DNA from: Chrysogorgia sp. JL179-B06
Taxonomy: Eukaryota; Cnidaria; Anthozoa; Scleralcyonacea; Chrysogorgiidae
Reading direction: 5' to 3'
Assembly (NCBI GenBank): GCA_035772405.1
Contig: JAYKKM010000216.1
Location: 2,478,501 to 2,542,500, forward strand
Length of the DNA stretch: 64,000 nt
In this document: positions 41,201 to 49,132 of the stretch, piece by piece
Layout: the number at the start of each line of letters is the position of its first letter
Position numbering within the stretch: the first letter of the stretch is position 1
Translations under genes and position numbers: made by a program
The notes under the pieces: generated by a model
Database searches by the model: none
The model's input: only the letters and a program-made list of their open reading frames with translations
Told to the model about the DNA's origin: nothing

Positions 41201-43350
41201 GTCTATTGGTGATAGACCACTAGTAGCGTTATCCAATCACAAACCTTCTTATAACTCGAATATTGCTATCCTGACCAATCAGAAGCCACGACATATTCAC
41301 GCTGCGCAAAACCTGAAATCTAGTTCAAACATGGCGTCCGCTAAAATTTATATACGAATGATGAAATCATGAAAACATTGGCCCGAAAGTAATGGAAAAC
41401 TGTCCAGTTTGACATTTTCGAATAAGAAAATGAATTTGCTTATGGCAAAGTAATTACAATCTCGTTTTTTATGAGCGATTGTTTATCATGTGCCATCGAG
41501 CTACTCTACATTTTGAATGGGCAGACTTCTACAAACTAAAAGGCGAATTGAACTATTTGAAAATTTAAAAACTATTTAAAAGACTTTTTACGTTAAAGAA
41601 AGGTTGTTTATGGTTGATACTAAAACAATTAGACAACTCGGGCTCGTTGTCTAATTGTTAAATAGTTTTACGGTATTTGTTCTTGTTCTTGAGAAATAAC
41701 GTTTTCATTCTCGTATTTTATGCCGTTTGCTATACGGCTCAAACTCGATGTCCAGCGGGGATTTCTTTTATAAAAGACAAACACTCAATGATGTTACAAT
41801 TAAAAAGAAAACCACAGCTGTACATCAACTTTAAGCCGTCGAGCAAACTCCAAAATGGCGACGTCGACCAGAAGCAAAAATTACGGAATGAAAACGTTAT
41901 TTCTTGAATACAAGAGGAGATACCTTATACTTAAAGGCCTTTTATTTAAAAGTTGTTTCTTTTGACTGCAGTTCCATTTAATCAGATAAATTCCATGAGG
42001 TTCGTTTTTGTAGCCGTTTAATAAATTCGCAGCACGTTTTTTATCAGCTCTATTACCGGCAGTCGTAGTCCTCGTAGTTGTAATCCTGACAAACAACTTG
42101 GATAAAACAGCGGAACACTTTCTGCTTATGATATTGTGGGCGTCGCCATCTTGAGTTTGACGACGTAATACGGTTGCATTCACCGTGCAAAACATAATAA
42201 TATGATAAATAATATAAAATATATATGATATGTTGTGTAGGTAGTGTGAAACGTGAAAACGAAATATAATAATCGTGATAATATCATGGCTACCTCGAAA
42301 TCCTTTTTTTCACGAGGGACGATTAATCTCTAAATAACCTGATCCATTACCTGCATAAAACATTAGGTACGATTATAGTAACTAATCTTACCTAATGTTT
42401 ATGCATTAGGTATACGATTAGTAACTAATCATACCAAATGTTTATGCAAAAGACCTGTTTTATTTTACTCAAATTGCGCTGCGAAACACGCTACTCATCC
42501 AGCTTATATATTATATGCTAAACTAAAACATTTCAATAGAATAACTAACGAAGACATGAAGTTAACCATTATCGAATTCCCAATAACCATATTCCATTTG
42601 AACTTGTTGAATCGGCTAAAAGCGTTCCTATTGTCTTGGTAGCCATAATATTACAAAGTGATAGCATGGCATTACGGTTGATTAGTGATTAAATGTCCCT
42701 CAAGCCTCGGGAGCCTTACTAAACCTCCCTCGGCTTTCGGGTACATTTAATCACTAATCAACCTCAATGCCATGCTATTACTTATTATAATTTACCTCTC
42801 TTATTGTATTATTGGCTAAGAGCGAGGTCTGTACGGGGAAGTCAACAATACTAATATTCAAACGCATCTTATTTTTTATAATTTTTTACATTTTTTAATA
42901 TTTAATATCGTGTGTAATTATTTCGTAATTATGATGGCCGCAGGTTTGTTAGTATTTAAAATATTAGCGTTACCCTAAAATATTACGTTAAAATATAACG
43001 TTAAAATATTAGCGTTAAAATAAAATAAAACGTTAAAATATTAGCGTTATCAATGCAATCAATTAGAAATCTTACCTCTTCTCCAAGGCTGTAGCCATTA
43101 TTCCCTGTTGAACTAAAACCTAAGCGTTCCACCACATCGTTTCCGCTCGAGGTCAGCTGTCGGGCGACCTTTCGCCTTCGCTTAGCAACATCTCCTTTTG
43201 CAAACCACGTGATCTCGTACTCGAACCCAGTCGTGTCCAGGCCCTGAACAGCGGGATCTCCGACCGTTATCTCAACGGTCAACGATGGTTGTGAGGAGAT
43301 TTCGCTTGAGCTGTAGCCGAAATTTGATAAAACAAATGTTGGTGGTTCAT
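19851..43350 (-). CDS. VWDE-like membrane protein with VWD and EGF domains (10 exons, 5' end missing)
   Basis: Probable type I cell-surface protein related to von Willebrand factor D and EGF domain-containing protein. Exons in transcript order: 43350-43076, 37405-37261, 36056-35782, 32504-32307, 31452-31232, 28597-28240, 24738-24319, 23123-22866, 21230-21116, 20029-19851. Every junction has AG/GT and phases agree throughout, giving 813 residues to a TAA stop. Domains in order: an extracellular module with GFEYEITWFAKG; a beta-rich segment with VLGIQLVLKR; a VWD domain over exons 4-5 (CICGMAIREGNDV, then GMCGNYDGIPENDLKYGG); a spacer starting RCGFYEENNFL; an EGF domain CPGDCSSNGTCAKGVCTC; a Cys-rich LCDVRGRACKLTRVNGYGF; an Asn-rich module; CLINGRCYANGD; a transmembrane helix (VIVVAGVVAPLLVLIGLAVA) and a short cytoplasmic tail with acidic Glu residues. 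The first seen exon starts in phase 1, so more 5' exons exist. Ligand and role are unknown. Confidence 0.88.
20150..20286. mobile_element. MITE with 32-bp TIRs and TTAA ends
   Basis: TTAACGTAGAGTCCGCGTCT and GGGACGATGTT on the left; the reverse complement closes at TTAA 20283-20286. The interior has GGTTAGGGTTAG-like and GTTGTTTTGGGGTTAG modules. TTAA ends fit a piggyBac- or Kolobok-type target. Confidence 0.75.
20287..20830. repeat. Diverged repeat with a duplicated GTCAAAGGTGGCGAAGGCGC segment
   Basis: TATTTGTCAAAGGTGGCGAA occurs at about 20394 and 20492. 20640-20790 (GCATGCGT, CTCACTAGTCTACTAATCTAG, GGGGTTGGGTTAGGACC) is the inverted relative of 38880-39050. Confidence 0.5.
21255..21366. 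repeat. (GAATT/GAACT)n pentanucleotide array
   Basis: About 22 units changing from GAATT/GGATT to GAACT, in a VWDE-like intron. Confidence 0.93.
21428..21792 (+). mobile_element. THAP-type DNA transposon remnant with about 80-bp TIRs
   Basis: AATTGACGGTAACGAAAAAG through CAGATTTTGAAGATG is repeated inverted at the right end (21714-21792). Inside, an ATG at 21496 opens EKKAKVEGMHYRCAVAGCIH then FYSFPN, the start of a THAP zinc finger (C-x4-C followed by the SFP motif). This fits a P- or Kolobok-type element reduced to its termini and first exon. Confidence 0.65.
21933..22016. repeat. (CTAAA)n pentanucleotide array
   Basis: ACTAAACTAAA units, about 16, running into a GGACA tract and the 12-bp satellite. 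Confidence 0.93.
22017..22772. repeat. 12-bp minisatellite (CAAGACAAGATG)n, about 58 copies
   Basis: Starts as GGACAGGACA pentamers, then regular CAAGACAAGATG with CGC and CTAG variants. The period is a multiple of 3, so several frames appear open. It lies within a VWDE-like intron, 94 bp from an exon. Confidence 0.96.
23209..23257. repeat. (AAT)n tract
   Basis: About 16 uninterrupted AAT units. Confidence 0.95.
23425..23545 (+). mobile_element. tRNA-like SINE, plus strand
   Basis: GGTAGCTCAATGGTTAGAGC (A box), GGTTCGATTCCC (B box), then CAGAGTTTGCGTTGAAGCTT and GAGTAGCAAA. The anticodon loop lacks U33 and the stem has a mismatch, so it is not a tRNA gene. The tail sequence recurs in the hairpin at 31731. 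Confidence 0.7.
24016..24104. repeat. 20-bp tandem repeat, 4 copies
   Basis: AATAGCGTGGAAATACTCGA repeated, the first pair spaced by ACGTGT. Confidence 0.85.
24869..24931. repeat. (CATCC/CATCG)n pentanucleotide tract
   Basis: Same motif as the longer array at 25893. Confidence 0.85.
25110..25758 (-). mobile_element. Non-LTR retrotransposon, internally deleted: AP endonuclease piece plus C-terminal end
   Basis: 25465-25758 (minus) encodes TGDFNPDG and SSDHAIIQW, the catalytic N and D-H motifs of an APE-type endonuclease. 25116-25343 (minus) encodes KERREKHCVELIKRMLSPSH and NKLYNLKCKTERFKNSPLMY, the last part of the RT protein. The whole RT core between them is missing, so this copy was internally deleted. 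Confidence 0.7.
25893..26250. repeat. (CATCR/CATCC)n pentanucleotide array
   Basis: About 70 units of CATCG, CATCA, CATCC and CACCG in mixed order. SHRIP-like frames are artefacts. Confidence 0.92.
26510..26760. mobile_element. Short LINE-like relic
   Basis: Translations in both directions contain FKVILLTFK-like residues, similar to the LINE tail at 34976, but no frame is convincing. Confidence 0.3.
26761..27170. other. VWDE-like intron, nothing recognised
   Basis: Short open frames only. Confidence 0.3.
27171..27305. repeat. (ATACG/ATGCA)n pentanucleotide array
   Basis: Units ATACG, ATGCA, ATGTA and ATGCG in blocks. Confidence 0.9.
27683..27925. mobile_element. MITE-like element with GAGGACTAGA / TCTAGTCCTC ends
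   Basis: Inverted ends and opposed TTCCAGTCC/GGACTGGAAA modules, with CTAAGTGTAATCCCTAAGTG tandem words inside. No TSD identified. Confidence 0.5.
28795..29075. mobile_element. Foldback element, TTAAAGTGC superfamily relative (copy F)
   Basis: ACCTATGACGTCATGAGC and ATTTTTAGAAAATCAAG on the left against CTTGATTTTCTAAAAATGTG and GTCTAAATATCTC on the right; ends with TTTCATAGACACTT. Confidence 0.6.
29572..30063. mobile_element. 492-bp element with about 25-bp TIRs and TTTAG duplication
   Basis: GGACCGATCATTGTTTATGG on the left and CCATAAATAATGCCTGGTCC on the right, flanked by TTTAG (29567-29571, 30064-30068). The interior has TGGTTGGGTAA words and no coding signal. Confidence 0.8.
30064..30380. 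other. VWDE-like intron, nothing recognised
   Basis: No repeat or exon supported here. Confidence 0.3.
30381..31199 (+). repeat. 59-bp tandem satellite of a tRNA-like unit, about 14 copies
   Basis: Unit: GGTCTTGTAGCTCAGTTGAT, AGAGTGTTGAACTAGAGTAT, CAAAGGTTGTGAGTTGGAT. TAGCTCAGTTG is a good Pol III A box, TTGAACTAGAGTATCAA is an anticodon-like arm (loop CTAGAGT), and AGGTTGTGAGTT starts a T-arm that is cut before a full B box. Period 59 is exact over most copies. Two subtypes occur in blocks: TTGCAG...GCGTGTTGGAC early, TTGTAG...AGAGTGTTGAAC late. One unit carries a small insertion near 30640. Confidence 0.9.
31564..32153. mobile_element. Foldback element, TTAAAGTGC superfamily (copy B)
   Basis: Left TTAAAGTGCGTATGCAATGA; right TTTCATTGCATACGCAC. 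Arms of about 130 bp (AAGAACTCTTGAAACTATAA with its complement). A SINE-tail hairpin is nested at 31731-31818. Confidence 0.85.
31731..31818. mobile_element. Hairpin built from a SINE 3' tail
   Basis: AAATTATTTGCTACTCAAG and CGCAAACTCAGAAA are followed after ATG by the reverse complement. The arm is the tail of the tRNA-like SINE at 23425 (CAGAGTTTGCGTT, GAGTAGCAAA). Confidence 0.8.
33204..33560 (+). mobile_element. LINE ORF2 C-terminal fragment inside a hAT-like element
   Basis: Plus strand: LSSLYTRRQRACLKLYSEVK, SPTHKLYNLLPP and TYSTRNKNFFILPKYSRRTA. It is the same C-terminal region as the minus-strand fragment at 25116. It is nested in the element at 32689-34100. Confidence 0.65.
33690..33880 (-). 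mobile_element. tRNA-like SINE, minus strand
   Basis: Reverse complement reads GTTAGCTCAATGGTTAGAGC and GGTTCGATTCATGTCC. Same family as 23425. Confidence 0.7.
34101..34470. repeat. Right half of the split foldback repeat and flank
   Basis: CTGTGACGAAGGGCCTTC then CTATTTCGGCAGTACATCAA; its inverted partner stands at 32590-32680 on the other side of the hAT-like insertion. The rest is unassigned. Confidence 0.5.
34474..34567. repeat. 20-bp tandem repeat, 5 copies
   Basis: CAAACTTGCGCGCACGTTT-type unit; alternating purine/pyrimidine GTGCGCAC and GCGCGCAC cores occur once per unit. Confidence 0.85.
34976..35575 (+). mobile_element. L2/CR1-like non-LTR retrotransposon, 5'-truncated, intact 3' end
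   Basis: Open frame 34976-35452: FFTSRLDFCNSLLYGLPKYV, KRLQSVQNAAARIV, ILYNLHWLPVEERIVFKIIL, AAPNLWNDLPQDIRN and FKSKVKTHLFRKTFLD. This is the classic C-terminal end of LINE ORF2. The 3' UTR carries the hairpin AGCGCCATT / AATGGCGCT and ends in a (TTA)n-like tail at about 35575. The frame is unbroken over 158 codons, so it is a young truncated insertion, in the VWDE-like gene and antisense to it. Confidence 0.88.
36110..36235 (+). mobile_element. LINE tail fragment
   Basis: Plus strand NRVIAVAEPKLWNSLFKEIL then ESVEAFK and a stop: a short copy of the ORF2 end. Confidence 0.6.
36605..36955 (+). mobile_element. L2/CR1-like LINE 3' fragment, frameshifted
   Basis: Plus strand over frames: HWLPVEQRIIF, KTYGDRAFSVVAPKLWNALP and SLDIFKKSLKTYLF then TGA. 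Same family as 34976 but a diverged copy. Confidence 0.7.
37916..38260. repeat. Diverged tandem duplication, about 220 bp period
   Basis: ATTCCTATGAGGAAGAAA with following GGGAA, GAAGAAC and TCAAACAT words recurs at 37950 and 38166. Open frame 37839-38156 shows no known domain. Confidence 0.55.
38814..39129. mobile_element. Foldback MITE with about 65-bp arms
   Basis: TCTCTTCCTTAAATTAACTA, TTACAAATCGCTCT on the left and the inverse on the right. The interior (CCTAACCCTAACC, CTAGTGAGAGATACTAAGCA) is shared with 20640-20790. Confidence 0.75.
39404..39625 (-). CDS. Isolated C2H2 zinc-finger coding fragment
   Basis: Minus strand FHQCEICGKALSRKEHLYRH then MKNIH: a full classical C2H2 finger (C-x2-C, x12, H-x4-H). 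No further finger or splice partner was found, and it sits in an intron of the VWDE-like gene on the same strand, next to repeats. It is an exon of an unknown gene or a transposon-borne relic. Confidence 0.45.
   Translation of the reverse strand: MFNCECVTMFHQCEICGKALSRKEHLYRHMKNIHGEAKVTLYNQSLTSMDLSKVIPLPQMTTCAQTMSSRGKV
39655..40450. repeat. C-rich low-complexity tract (ACCCC-type) with nested duplications
   Basis: Runs of CCCC every 5-12 bases (39680-40075, 40290-40445). A unit with GATTCAAATGAT and AGATTCAATTCGGTGTTT occurs at 39880 and 40098, and ACATCTAACATGAATG at 39662 and 40262. The minus strand is G4-prone. Confidence 0.8.
40451..41110. other. VWDE-like intron, nothing firmly recognised
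   Basis: Unassigned. CAAGATGGCGG (40760) and GCCATCTTGGA (41060) are opposed short words of the kind seen near transposon promoters. Confidence 0.3.
41111..42300. mobile_element. Composite of MITE ends and an unknown element
   Basis: 41145-41235: opposed CTAGTGGTC/GACCACTAG with a GATTGG box. 41624-41675: AAAACAATTAGACAACTCGG and its inverse. 41692-41910: TGAGAAATAACGTTTTCATT with inverted partner. Several ATGGCG starts occur but no recognised protein. Confidence 0.45.
42645..42791. mobile_element. Foldback MITE, about 60-bp arms
   Basis: ATAGCATGGCATTACGGTTG, ATTAGTGATTAAATGT on the left; the inverse on the right around CCTCGGGAGCCTTACTAAAC. Confidence 0.85.
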
Positions 43351-44084
43351 CTGAGGGAAATGAGAAAGTGACGAATCAAGACATTTTATAAGTATTATAC
43401 AATAGTCTCAAAATGCTCTTACAACAATACATTCTTAAAGTTACTTATAGTCCAGGAGGAGAAGGGGGGTATCGTCACCCGAGGAGGGAATTTACGGGAG
43501 TGAGTGTTTTTGGTCAAGTTTGGTGCGCTGATTTCAAAAATCGATGTTATACGGGGAATTAACGGGGCCTTCAGCCGCGTTTTCACGAATTTAGCCTCGT
43601 TTTGGTGCAAATTGAGAAAACAGCAAAACAGCATTGTCACTACATGGTAAATGAGATAAAAGTTACCAATTGCAATAAATTATAGGACACTGAATGCAAA
43701 TTGAAAATCAGGTGGAAAATTTGGGCATTTTAAACCTCGTTTTGGTGTAAAGCCTCGTTTTGGTGTTAAATAGCGCCCTCGCAACCTACAACGTTTGAAT
43801 CTGAGATTCAGCATAAATACTTGTTAAAACACTCAAACGACGTTCTGAGAGCGCTTATTATCTCATTTGGGTCCAGCTAACGTTACAACTTCGTAATCCA
43901 TGGCCTGCCAGCCCGATATTTTCAAGATGGCGGCGGTACCGGCATCTTGAAAAAAAACAGCAATAAATCAAACGCTTTAGAATAACTATGGTAAGTTTGT
44001 CATACCGTTTTTAAAAATTCACTGATGTCTTCGATCTCGACATCCATATCATCTTCGAATTCGAATTCATCACATTCAAACTCC

Positions 44085-44771
44085 TCACTTTCTGTTCATG
44101 TCATCTGGATAAGAGACGTCGCTCCAAACCACTTTTCCATCTGCGTCCCATCCATGTCTCTCGGAGCTCTCTAAATTAATTACCAGGTGGTCTGCCTGTC
44201 GAAAGAGGAAGGCAACATAATTTGCTCTCATGATGTGGTAACGCAGGTTGCTTTCACATGGAGGCATCAGGCTAAGGTCTACGATTTTATGATCCTTGTT
44301 GAATTTCTGCCAGAAGACTTTCCGTCGAGCATCGTTGACTGACGTCAGGCGTGGATGGCCATAAAGAGAGCATACAAACCTTTCTAATCCTTGCACTAAT
44401 TCACTGTTTGGTGCGACTTCGTCACCGAGAGAAGCAAATAGATTGACAAACGCGTTATTCTTCAGTACCGCTTTCCAGATTACTTTCTTTCCCTTTCGAA
44501 AAAAGGAAGAAACATAGTCATTCCCGGAAAAGGCGTGCATTCCCAATAGTGCTTTTCTCTACTTTGTGGACAACTCGGAAGATGGTACAGCGATTATTTT
44601 TCTGCATTTACCATTGTCAATCAAAATCTGCACATCGAGGAAGTCGTGTCCCAGAAACAAGGCAATAATGTCGATGTCACCAGATGGTGACCGTACCATG
44701 ACAGATTGATCAGGTTGCAGTGGACTTGCACGAACAAACGCAACGAGTTTGGTGTCAGCTTCCTCGATCAC
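44085..44771 (-). mobile_element. Transposon-associated ORF, left arm copy (broken)
   Basis: Minus strand: EEADTKLVAFVRASP, VMVRSPSGDIDIIALFLGHD, then a stop and frame continuing GMHAFSGNDYVSSFFRKGKK, VQGLERFVCSLYGHPRLTSV, RRKVFWQKFNKDHKIVDLSL. This belongs to a very abundant invertebrate family with the signature EADTK ... RSPDxD ... HAFxGxD-x2-SxF ... LERFV ... WGW. The acidic residues and G-N-D motif suggest a FEN/PIN-like nuclease fold, which is inference. A TAG at 44560 interrupts this copy. Confidence 0.7.
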
Positions 44772-44835
44772 TCTTCAGCTGATGCGATACAACTGCGTCA
44801 TGTTGGGTAATCTTCTTACATTCGATCTTGTTCTG

Positions 44836-45506
44836 ACACCAAACTCGTTGCGTTTGTTCGCGCAAGTCCACTGCAACCTGGTCAATCTGTCATGGTACGG
44901 TCACCATATGGTGACATCAAGGCAATAGCCTTGTTTCTGGGACACGACTTCCTCGATGTGCAGATTTTGATTGGCAATGGCAAATGCAGAAAAATAATCG
45001 ATGTAACATCTTCCAAGTCGTCCACGAAGCAGAGAAAAGCACTATTGGGAATGCATGCCTTTTCCGGGAATGACTATGTTTCTTCCTTTTTTCGAAAGGG
45101 AAAGAAAGTAATCTGGAAAGCGGTACTGAAGAATAACGCGTTTGTCAATCTATTTGCTTCTCTCGGTGACGAAGTCGCACCAAACAGTGAATTAGTGCAA
45201 GGATTAGAAAGGTTTGTATGGTCTCTTTATGGCCATCCACGCCTGACGTCAGTCAACGACGCTCGACGGAAAGTCTTCTGGCAGAAATTCAACAAGGATC
45301 ATAAAATCGTAGACCTTAGCCTGATGCCTCCATGTGAAAGCAACCTGCGTTACCACATCATGAGAGCAAATTATGTTGCCTTCCTCTTTCGACTGGCAGA
45401 CCACCTGGTAATTAATTTAGGGAGCCCCGAGAGACATGGATGGGACGCAGATGGAAAAGTGGTTTGGAGCGACGTCTCCTATCCAGATGACATGAACAGA
45501 AAGTGA
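44836..45506 (+). mobile_element. Transposon-associated ORF, right arm copy (open)
   Basis: Same protein as the left arm but uninterrupted from MVRSPYGDIKAIALF (44892) through STKQRKALLGMHAFSGNDYV to SYPDDMNRK and TGA at 45506 (204 codons); an upstream part, DTKLVAFVRASPLQP, lies before the ATG in the same frame region. Truncated N-terminally by the palindrome centre. GDIKAIA replaces GDIDIIA of the other arm, which loses one conserved Asp. Confidence 0.7.
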
Positions 45507-46116
45507 GGAGTTTGAATGTGATGAATTCGAATTCGAAGACATCAGTGAATTTTTAAAAACGGTATGACAAACTTACCATAGTTATTCTAAAGCGTTTGAT
45601 TTATTGCTGGTTTTTTTCAAGATGCCGGTACCGCCGCCATCTTGAAAATATCGGGCTGGCAGGCCATGGATTACGAAGTTGTAACGTTAGCTGGACCCAA
45701 ATGAGATAACAAGCGCTCTCAGAACGTCGTTTGAGTGTTTTAACAAGTATTTATGCTGAATCTCAGATTCAAACGTTGAGGTTGCGAGGGCGCTATTTAA
45801 CACCAAAACGAGGCTTTACACCAAAACGAGGTTTAAAATTCCCAAATTTTCCATCTGATTTTCAATTTGGATTTAGTGTTCTATAATTTATTGCAATTGG
45901 TAACTATTATCACATTTACCATGTAGTAACAATGCTATTTTGCTGTTTTCTCAATTTGCACCAAAACGAGGCTAAATTCGTGAAAACGAGGCTGAAGGCC
46001 CCGTTAATTCCCCGTATAACATCGATTTTTGAAATCAGCGCACCAAACTTGACCAAAAACACGAACTCCCGTAAATTCCCTCCTCGGGTGACGATACCCC
46101 CTTCTCCTTCTGGACT

Positions 46117-46810
46117 AACCCGTTCACACTGGCTTTGGCCCAGGCTCTATATATGTAGCTTCGTTATGGCTAGCATTGACCCACGATCGAGCAATGCTCC
46201 GGACGCGTTAGCGGTCTTGTTCCCTGAACCTCGTCTATTTTATCGAAGAACTTTGGCGGACTTGAAGCACCAGCATCATATCTCGAAACTTTATCTTTAT
46301 AAATCCTGTATTTTTCCCGAAGGAACATTTTGGTCTGACATTGCTTCGCATTTCACTGATAGCCAGCATCGACCTAGCCTCCTTCGCAGACGTTCTTTGT
46401 GGGCCGTGTATGGGGGCGGGCATACACGGCCCACAAAGAACGTCTGCGAAGGAGGCTAGCATCGACCAAGGCTGTCGCAAGCTTCTCAAATATAATGTTA
46501 TTTCTAACGCTGAACCTGGATGTTCTGATCATTCCATATCGTGATTAGATACTCTGTCTCATTATCCGTCCAATGATTTGCCATGAGGAGTTCTGGCGCG
46601 TATTATTATAATTTGGCGCGTTATACCAACGTTCTTTGCGGGCTCCCATTACCATGGCAATGAGGCCAATGTCAGGTCAGGCCCAGGTAAAACCCGTTCA
46701 CACTAGGCCTAGGTCAGGTCAGGTCAGGCCAGGCCCAGGCCAGGTAAAACCCGTTTACACCATCAAAAATCTAGGCCTAGTTCATGGGCCTAGGTCGGTA
46801 GTGTGAACGC
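46117..46810. mobile_element. Element with ACCCGTTCACACT / AGTGTGAACGCGGC ends
   Basis: TAACCCGTTCACACTGGC on the left and GTAGTGTGAACGCGGCTTAA on the right, with GGTCAGGTCAGGCCCAGG tandem words (46660-46745). An interrupted frame, SIDPRSSNAPDALAVLFPEP and SDIASHFTDSQ, has no recognised family. A hairpin element sits at 46375. Confidence 0.5.
46375..46458. mobile_element. Hairpin MITE, TAGCC family, 38-bp arms, 9-bp TSD
   Basis: TAGCCTCCTTCGCAGACGTT and on to GTGTATG, centre GGGGCGGG, exact inverse following. Direct repeats GCATCGACC flank (46366-46374 and 46459-46467). Confidence 0.92.
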
Positions 46811-47930
46811 GGCTTAAGAAGCATTGTGATTGGCTCAGGACACCTAACCCACACACTAACTCTGATACTGCACAACAAATGATTTTTTACAAATAATTTG
46901 CACAAGGCAATATTGGTAATGAAATATAGAGGAATGCAAAGGAATGAAATACATAGCGGAGGGCCTCGATTAATCAAGACTTACCTATCTTGCGCCCTAC
47001 AATCTATGGATGCGTACTTCCGGTGAAGTGTTAAATCCCAATTAAAATGCACCGCTTATTTTGAGAACGCGTTAAATTCCCTGAATCCCCGGAAATTAAG
47101 CTGTTAAATGCCTGTTAAATCCCCGGTCGGGTCGGGGGTTTCAACTGACTGGTGCATAAGCCATAACAGATACTATTGTAATTCAGCTTCTGGTAATGAC
47201 AACACGGTTGGACATGCAGCGTAAGCTGGCAAGTTATGTTATGTTGCGTTTGTCTTTAAATGATATTTATAAAGCACATATCAATATTGAGAAATTGGAA
47301 CGTAGAGTCAAACGTTTACGTGGCCGAGTCGAAGGTATATTAAAGGCGGTGCAGGCATGAGCCGCCATACGATGTCTGACCACGGAGCACACTACTAAGA
47401 TCTTAAGTGTTGATTTTACAAAGGGGGACCGGAGAATCCGGCCGAAAACCCTCGAAGCACAGGACAGATCAAAGCAACAACTTCACTCACATGAGTTTGA
47501 ACTTTGAAGCTCGCCGCGGAAGTCAACATGAAAGAAGTTTGAATAAAATAGAGAAAAAGATTAAAGATGCATATAATTTATGGTAAAACGAACTTAAGTT
47601 CCACTTACCCAAAGGAAATTGCCCAGAGTTTGTTATTTGCGAATCTGATTGTTGAAGGTTGAGCAAAAATTGAAGCAAAAAGGCGGATAAATAGTTAACC
47701 TAAAATCAGAGATATTGCAAATGTGTATTAATTAATGTGTATTACTGTACGTTCAGTTTAGCTGGTGCCTTATAGTATTCGTGTCTTTTAGATAATATAA
47801 AATAATTATTATATTAATTAATAATTATTATAAGAGTTATTGATATAGACGTCCTTTTATTGACAGTATTTGACACAATCTCGTACCCAGAGCCTGCGTT
47901 CCTTATAATATTCAGGCTCGGAGCTACGGT
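46811..47930. other. No gene recognised
   Basis: A minus-strand donor-like CGCAAGATAG|GTAAGTC (47000-46985) and the microexon candidate at 47609 are the only splice-like signals. 47020-47150 repeats GTTAAATCC/GTTAAATGCC words. Confidence 0.3.
47609..47644 (-). CDS. Possible 36-nt upstream microexon of the VWDE-like gene
   Basis: On the minus strand a pyrimidine-rich stretch ending CAACAATCAG precedes an open 36-nt segment (SQITNSGQFPL) and a good donor GGGTAAGTGG. It ends in phase 1, which is the phase needed by the first certain VWDE-like exon at 43350 (joining to give D-EPPTF). This is phase and splice-site logic only; no homology supports it. Confidence 0.2.
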
Positions 47931-47986
47931 GTGTGTGTGTGTGTGAGGGGGGGGGGGGGGGGGGGGGGCGACACCCCCCCAAAATT
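47931..47986. repeat. (GT)n, then about 21-G run, then C-run
   Basis: GTGTGTGTGTGTGTGAG, an unbroken G run, GCGACA and CCCCCCC. Strong G-quadruplex or hairpin potential. The region up to 48396 ends GAGTACGGCCCTGG, a hAT-like terminus. Confidence 0.85.
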
Positions 47987-47999
47987 TTTTTACCAGTTT

Positions 48000-49132
48000 C
48001 AGTCGGCAGAAGCCATCATATTTTAGTCGGCAGAAGTTATATTTTACACGTGTTCGATTTAACACAGACAGTAAGAATCATTAACTTTTAAAATAACATT
48101 TAAATTAATTTCAAACTACCAAATTTAAGACTCACAAATCTAATGTTGATGTTAAATGTTTTGTTTATATGTTAAAATGTCATCATATGATTTCATTCCG
48201 TATCGAGAGTGCGTTATTAACGTAGGACTAAACCATTTCACCAGCTGACCGGGATCATTTTAGTAGGCACCCAACGGAAAGACAATATTTTGACAAGCTT
48301 CGATCGATAGGATGTAGTCGGTACAAGCACGTGCGTCAGTCGGTTGAAGTGAGCTTACCCCCCCGCCCCTGTAAAATTTTATGAGTACGGCCCTGGTTGT
48401 ATTTGACACCAAAAACACAGCCTCTCCCCATTCTCTTTACCCCCATTTCAATATGGCGGCAATAACTGCTTGAAATCGTCATTTGATAGTACGTATACAC
48501 ATTTGAGAATATCTCATTATTCACTGATCTTTGTAAATAGGTTGAAATATACGATTATACTACACCAAAATCTTACTCTCGTTTTATTGTTCTCCTTAAT
48601 CTCCTTCAGAATTAACCTCCCCTCAGCGACCTCAGCGGGTTATCTGATTTTGCCGAATGATTGGCAAAGCTATTTTATTTTGTCTTCCACAAGCACATCA
48701 CTTTAGATACGTTTATTTGTAAAAAAGACTGACGTTATACAAACTTTATTCCAACTTACACTTGGGTCAACCTTTCGTCGCATAACCGACGATAGCTCTT
48801 TCAACAAGCTTGCTGAATTTGAAGGGTGTTGTATAATATATAATTTCCCCGATGGCGGTCAACCTCTATGACGTTTCAGAAGTAATCCTTGTTTGGGTTG
48901 TTGAGTCAAGTAAATCTCCTCTAATAAAACGCTCTTTGTCGTTCCTGACTATAAGATAAACCACCAGAAGTTGACCAGGAAAACCACTCAGTGTATCATG
49001 TAGATGTCAACCTTCTCAAACTCATTAATAATTCATAAGAAAAACACAAAGGAAAATCATAATCGAGACGTTGTTTGGTAGATGTGGTAATAAACGTCCA
49101 TAAATTAAGCCAACTTTCCCCTAAAATTTCTC
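48000..49132. other. No gene recognised
   Basis: Unassigned intergenic sequence apart from the possible hAT-like end at 48380-48396. Confidence 0.3.

Larger units (their letters stand above)
43449..46116. repeat. 2.67 kb palindrome, arms about 1.3 kb, 74-bp spacer
   Basis: Bases 43449-44758 are the near-identical reverse complement of 44833-46116, with scattered substitutions and small indels. Outer ends are AGTCCAGGAGGAGAAGG and CTTCTCCTTCTGGACT. The spacer is about 44759-44832. Both arms carry the same coding region (separate entries) and ATGGCGGCGGTACCGGCATC-type promoter-like sequence. Confidence 0.95.

Noticed and set aside
46235..46544. Short frames across 46.2-46.5 kb
   Set aside because: They run through the hairpin element at 46375 and read the same arm twice.
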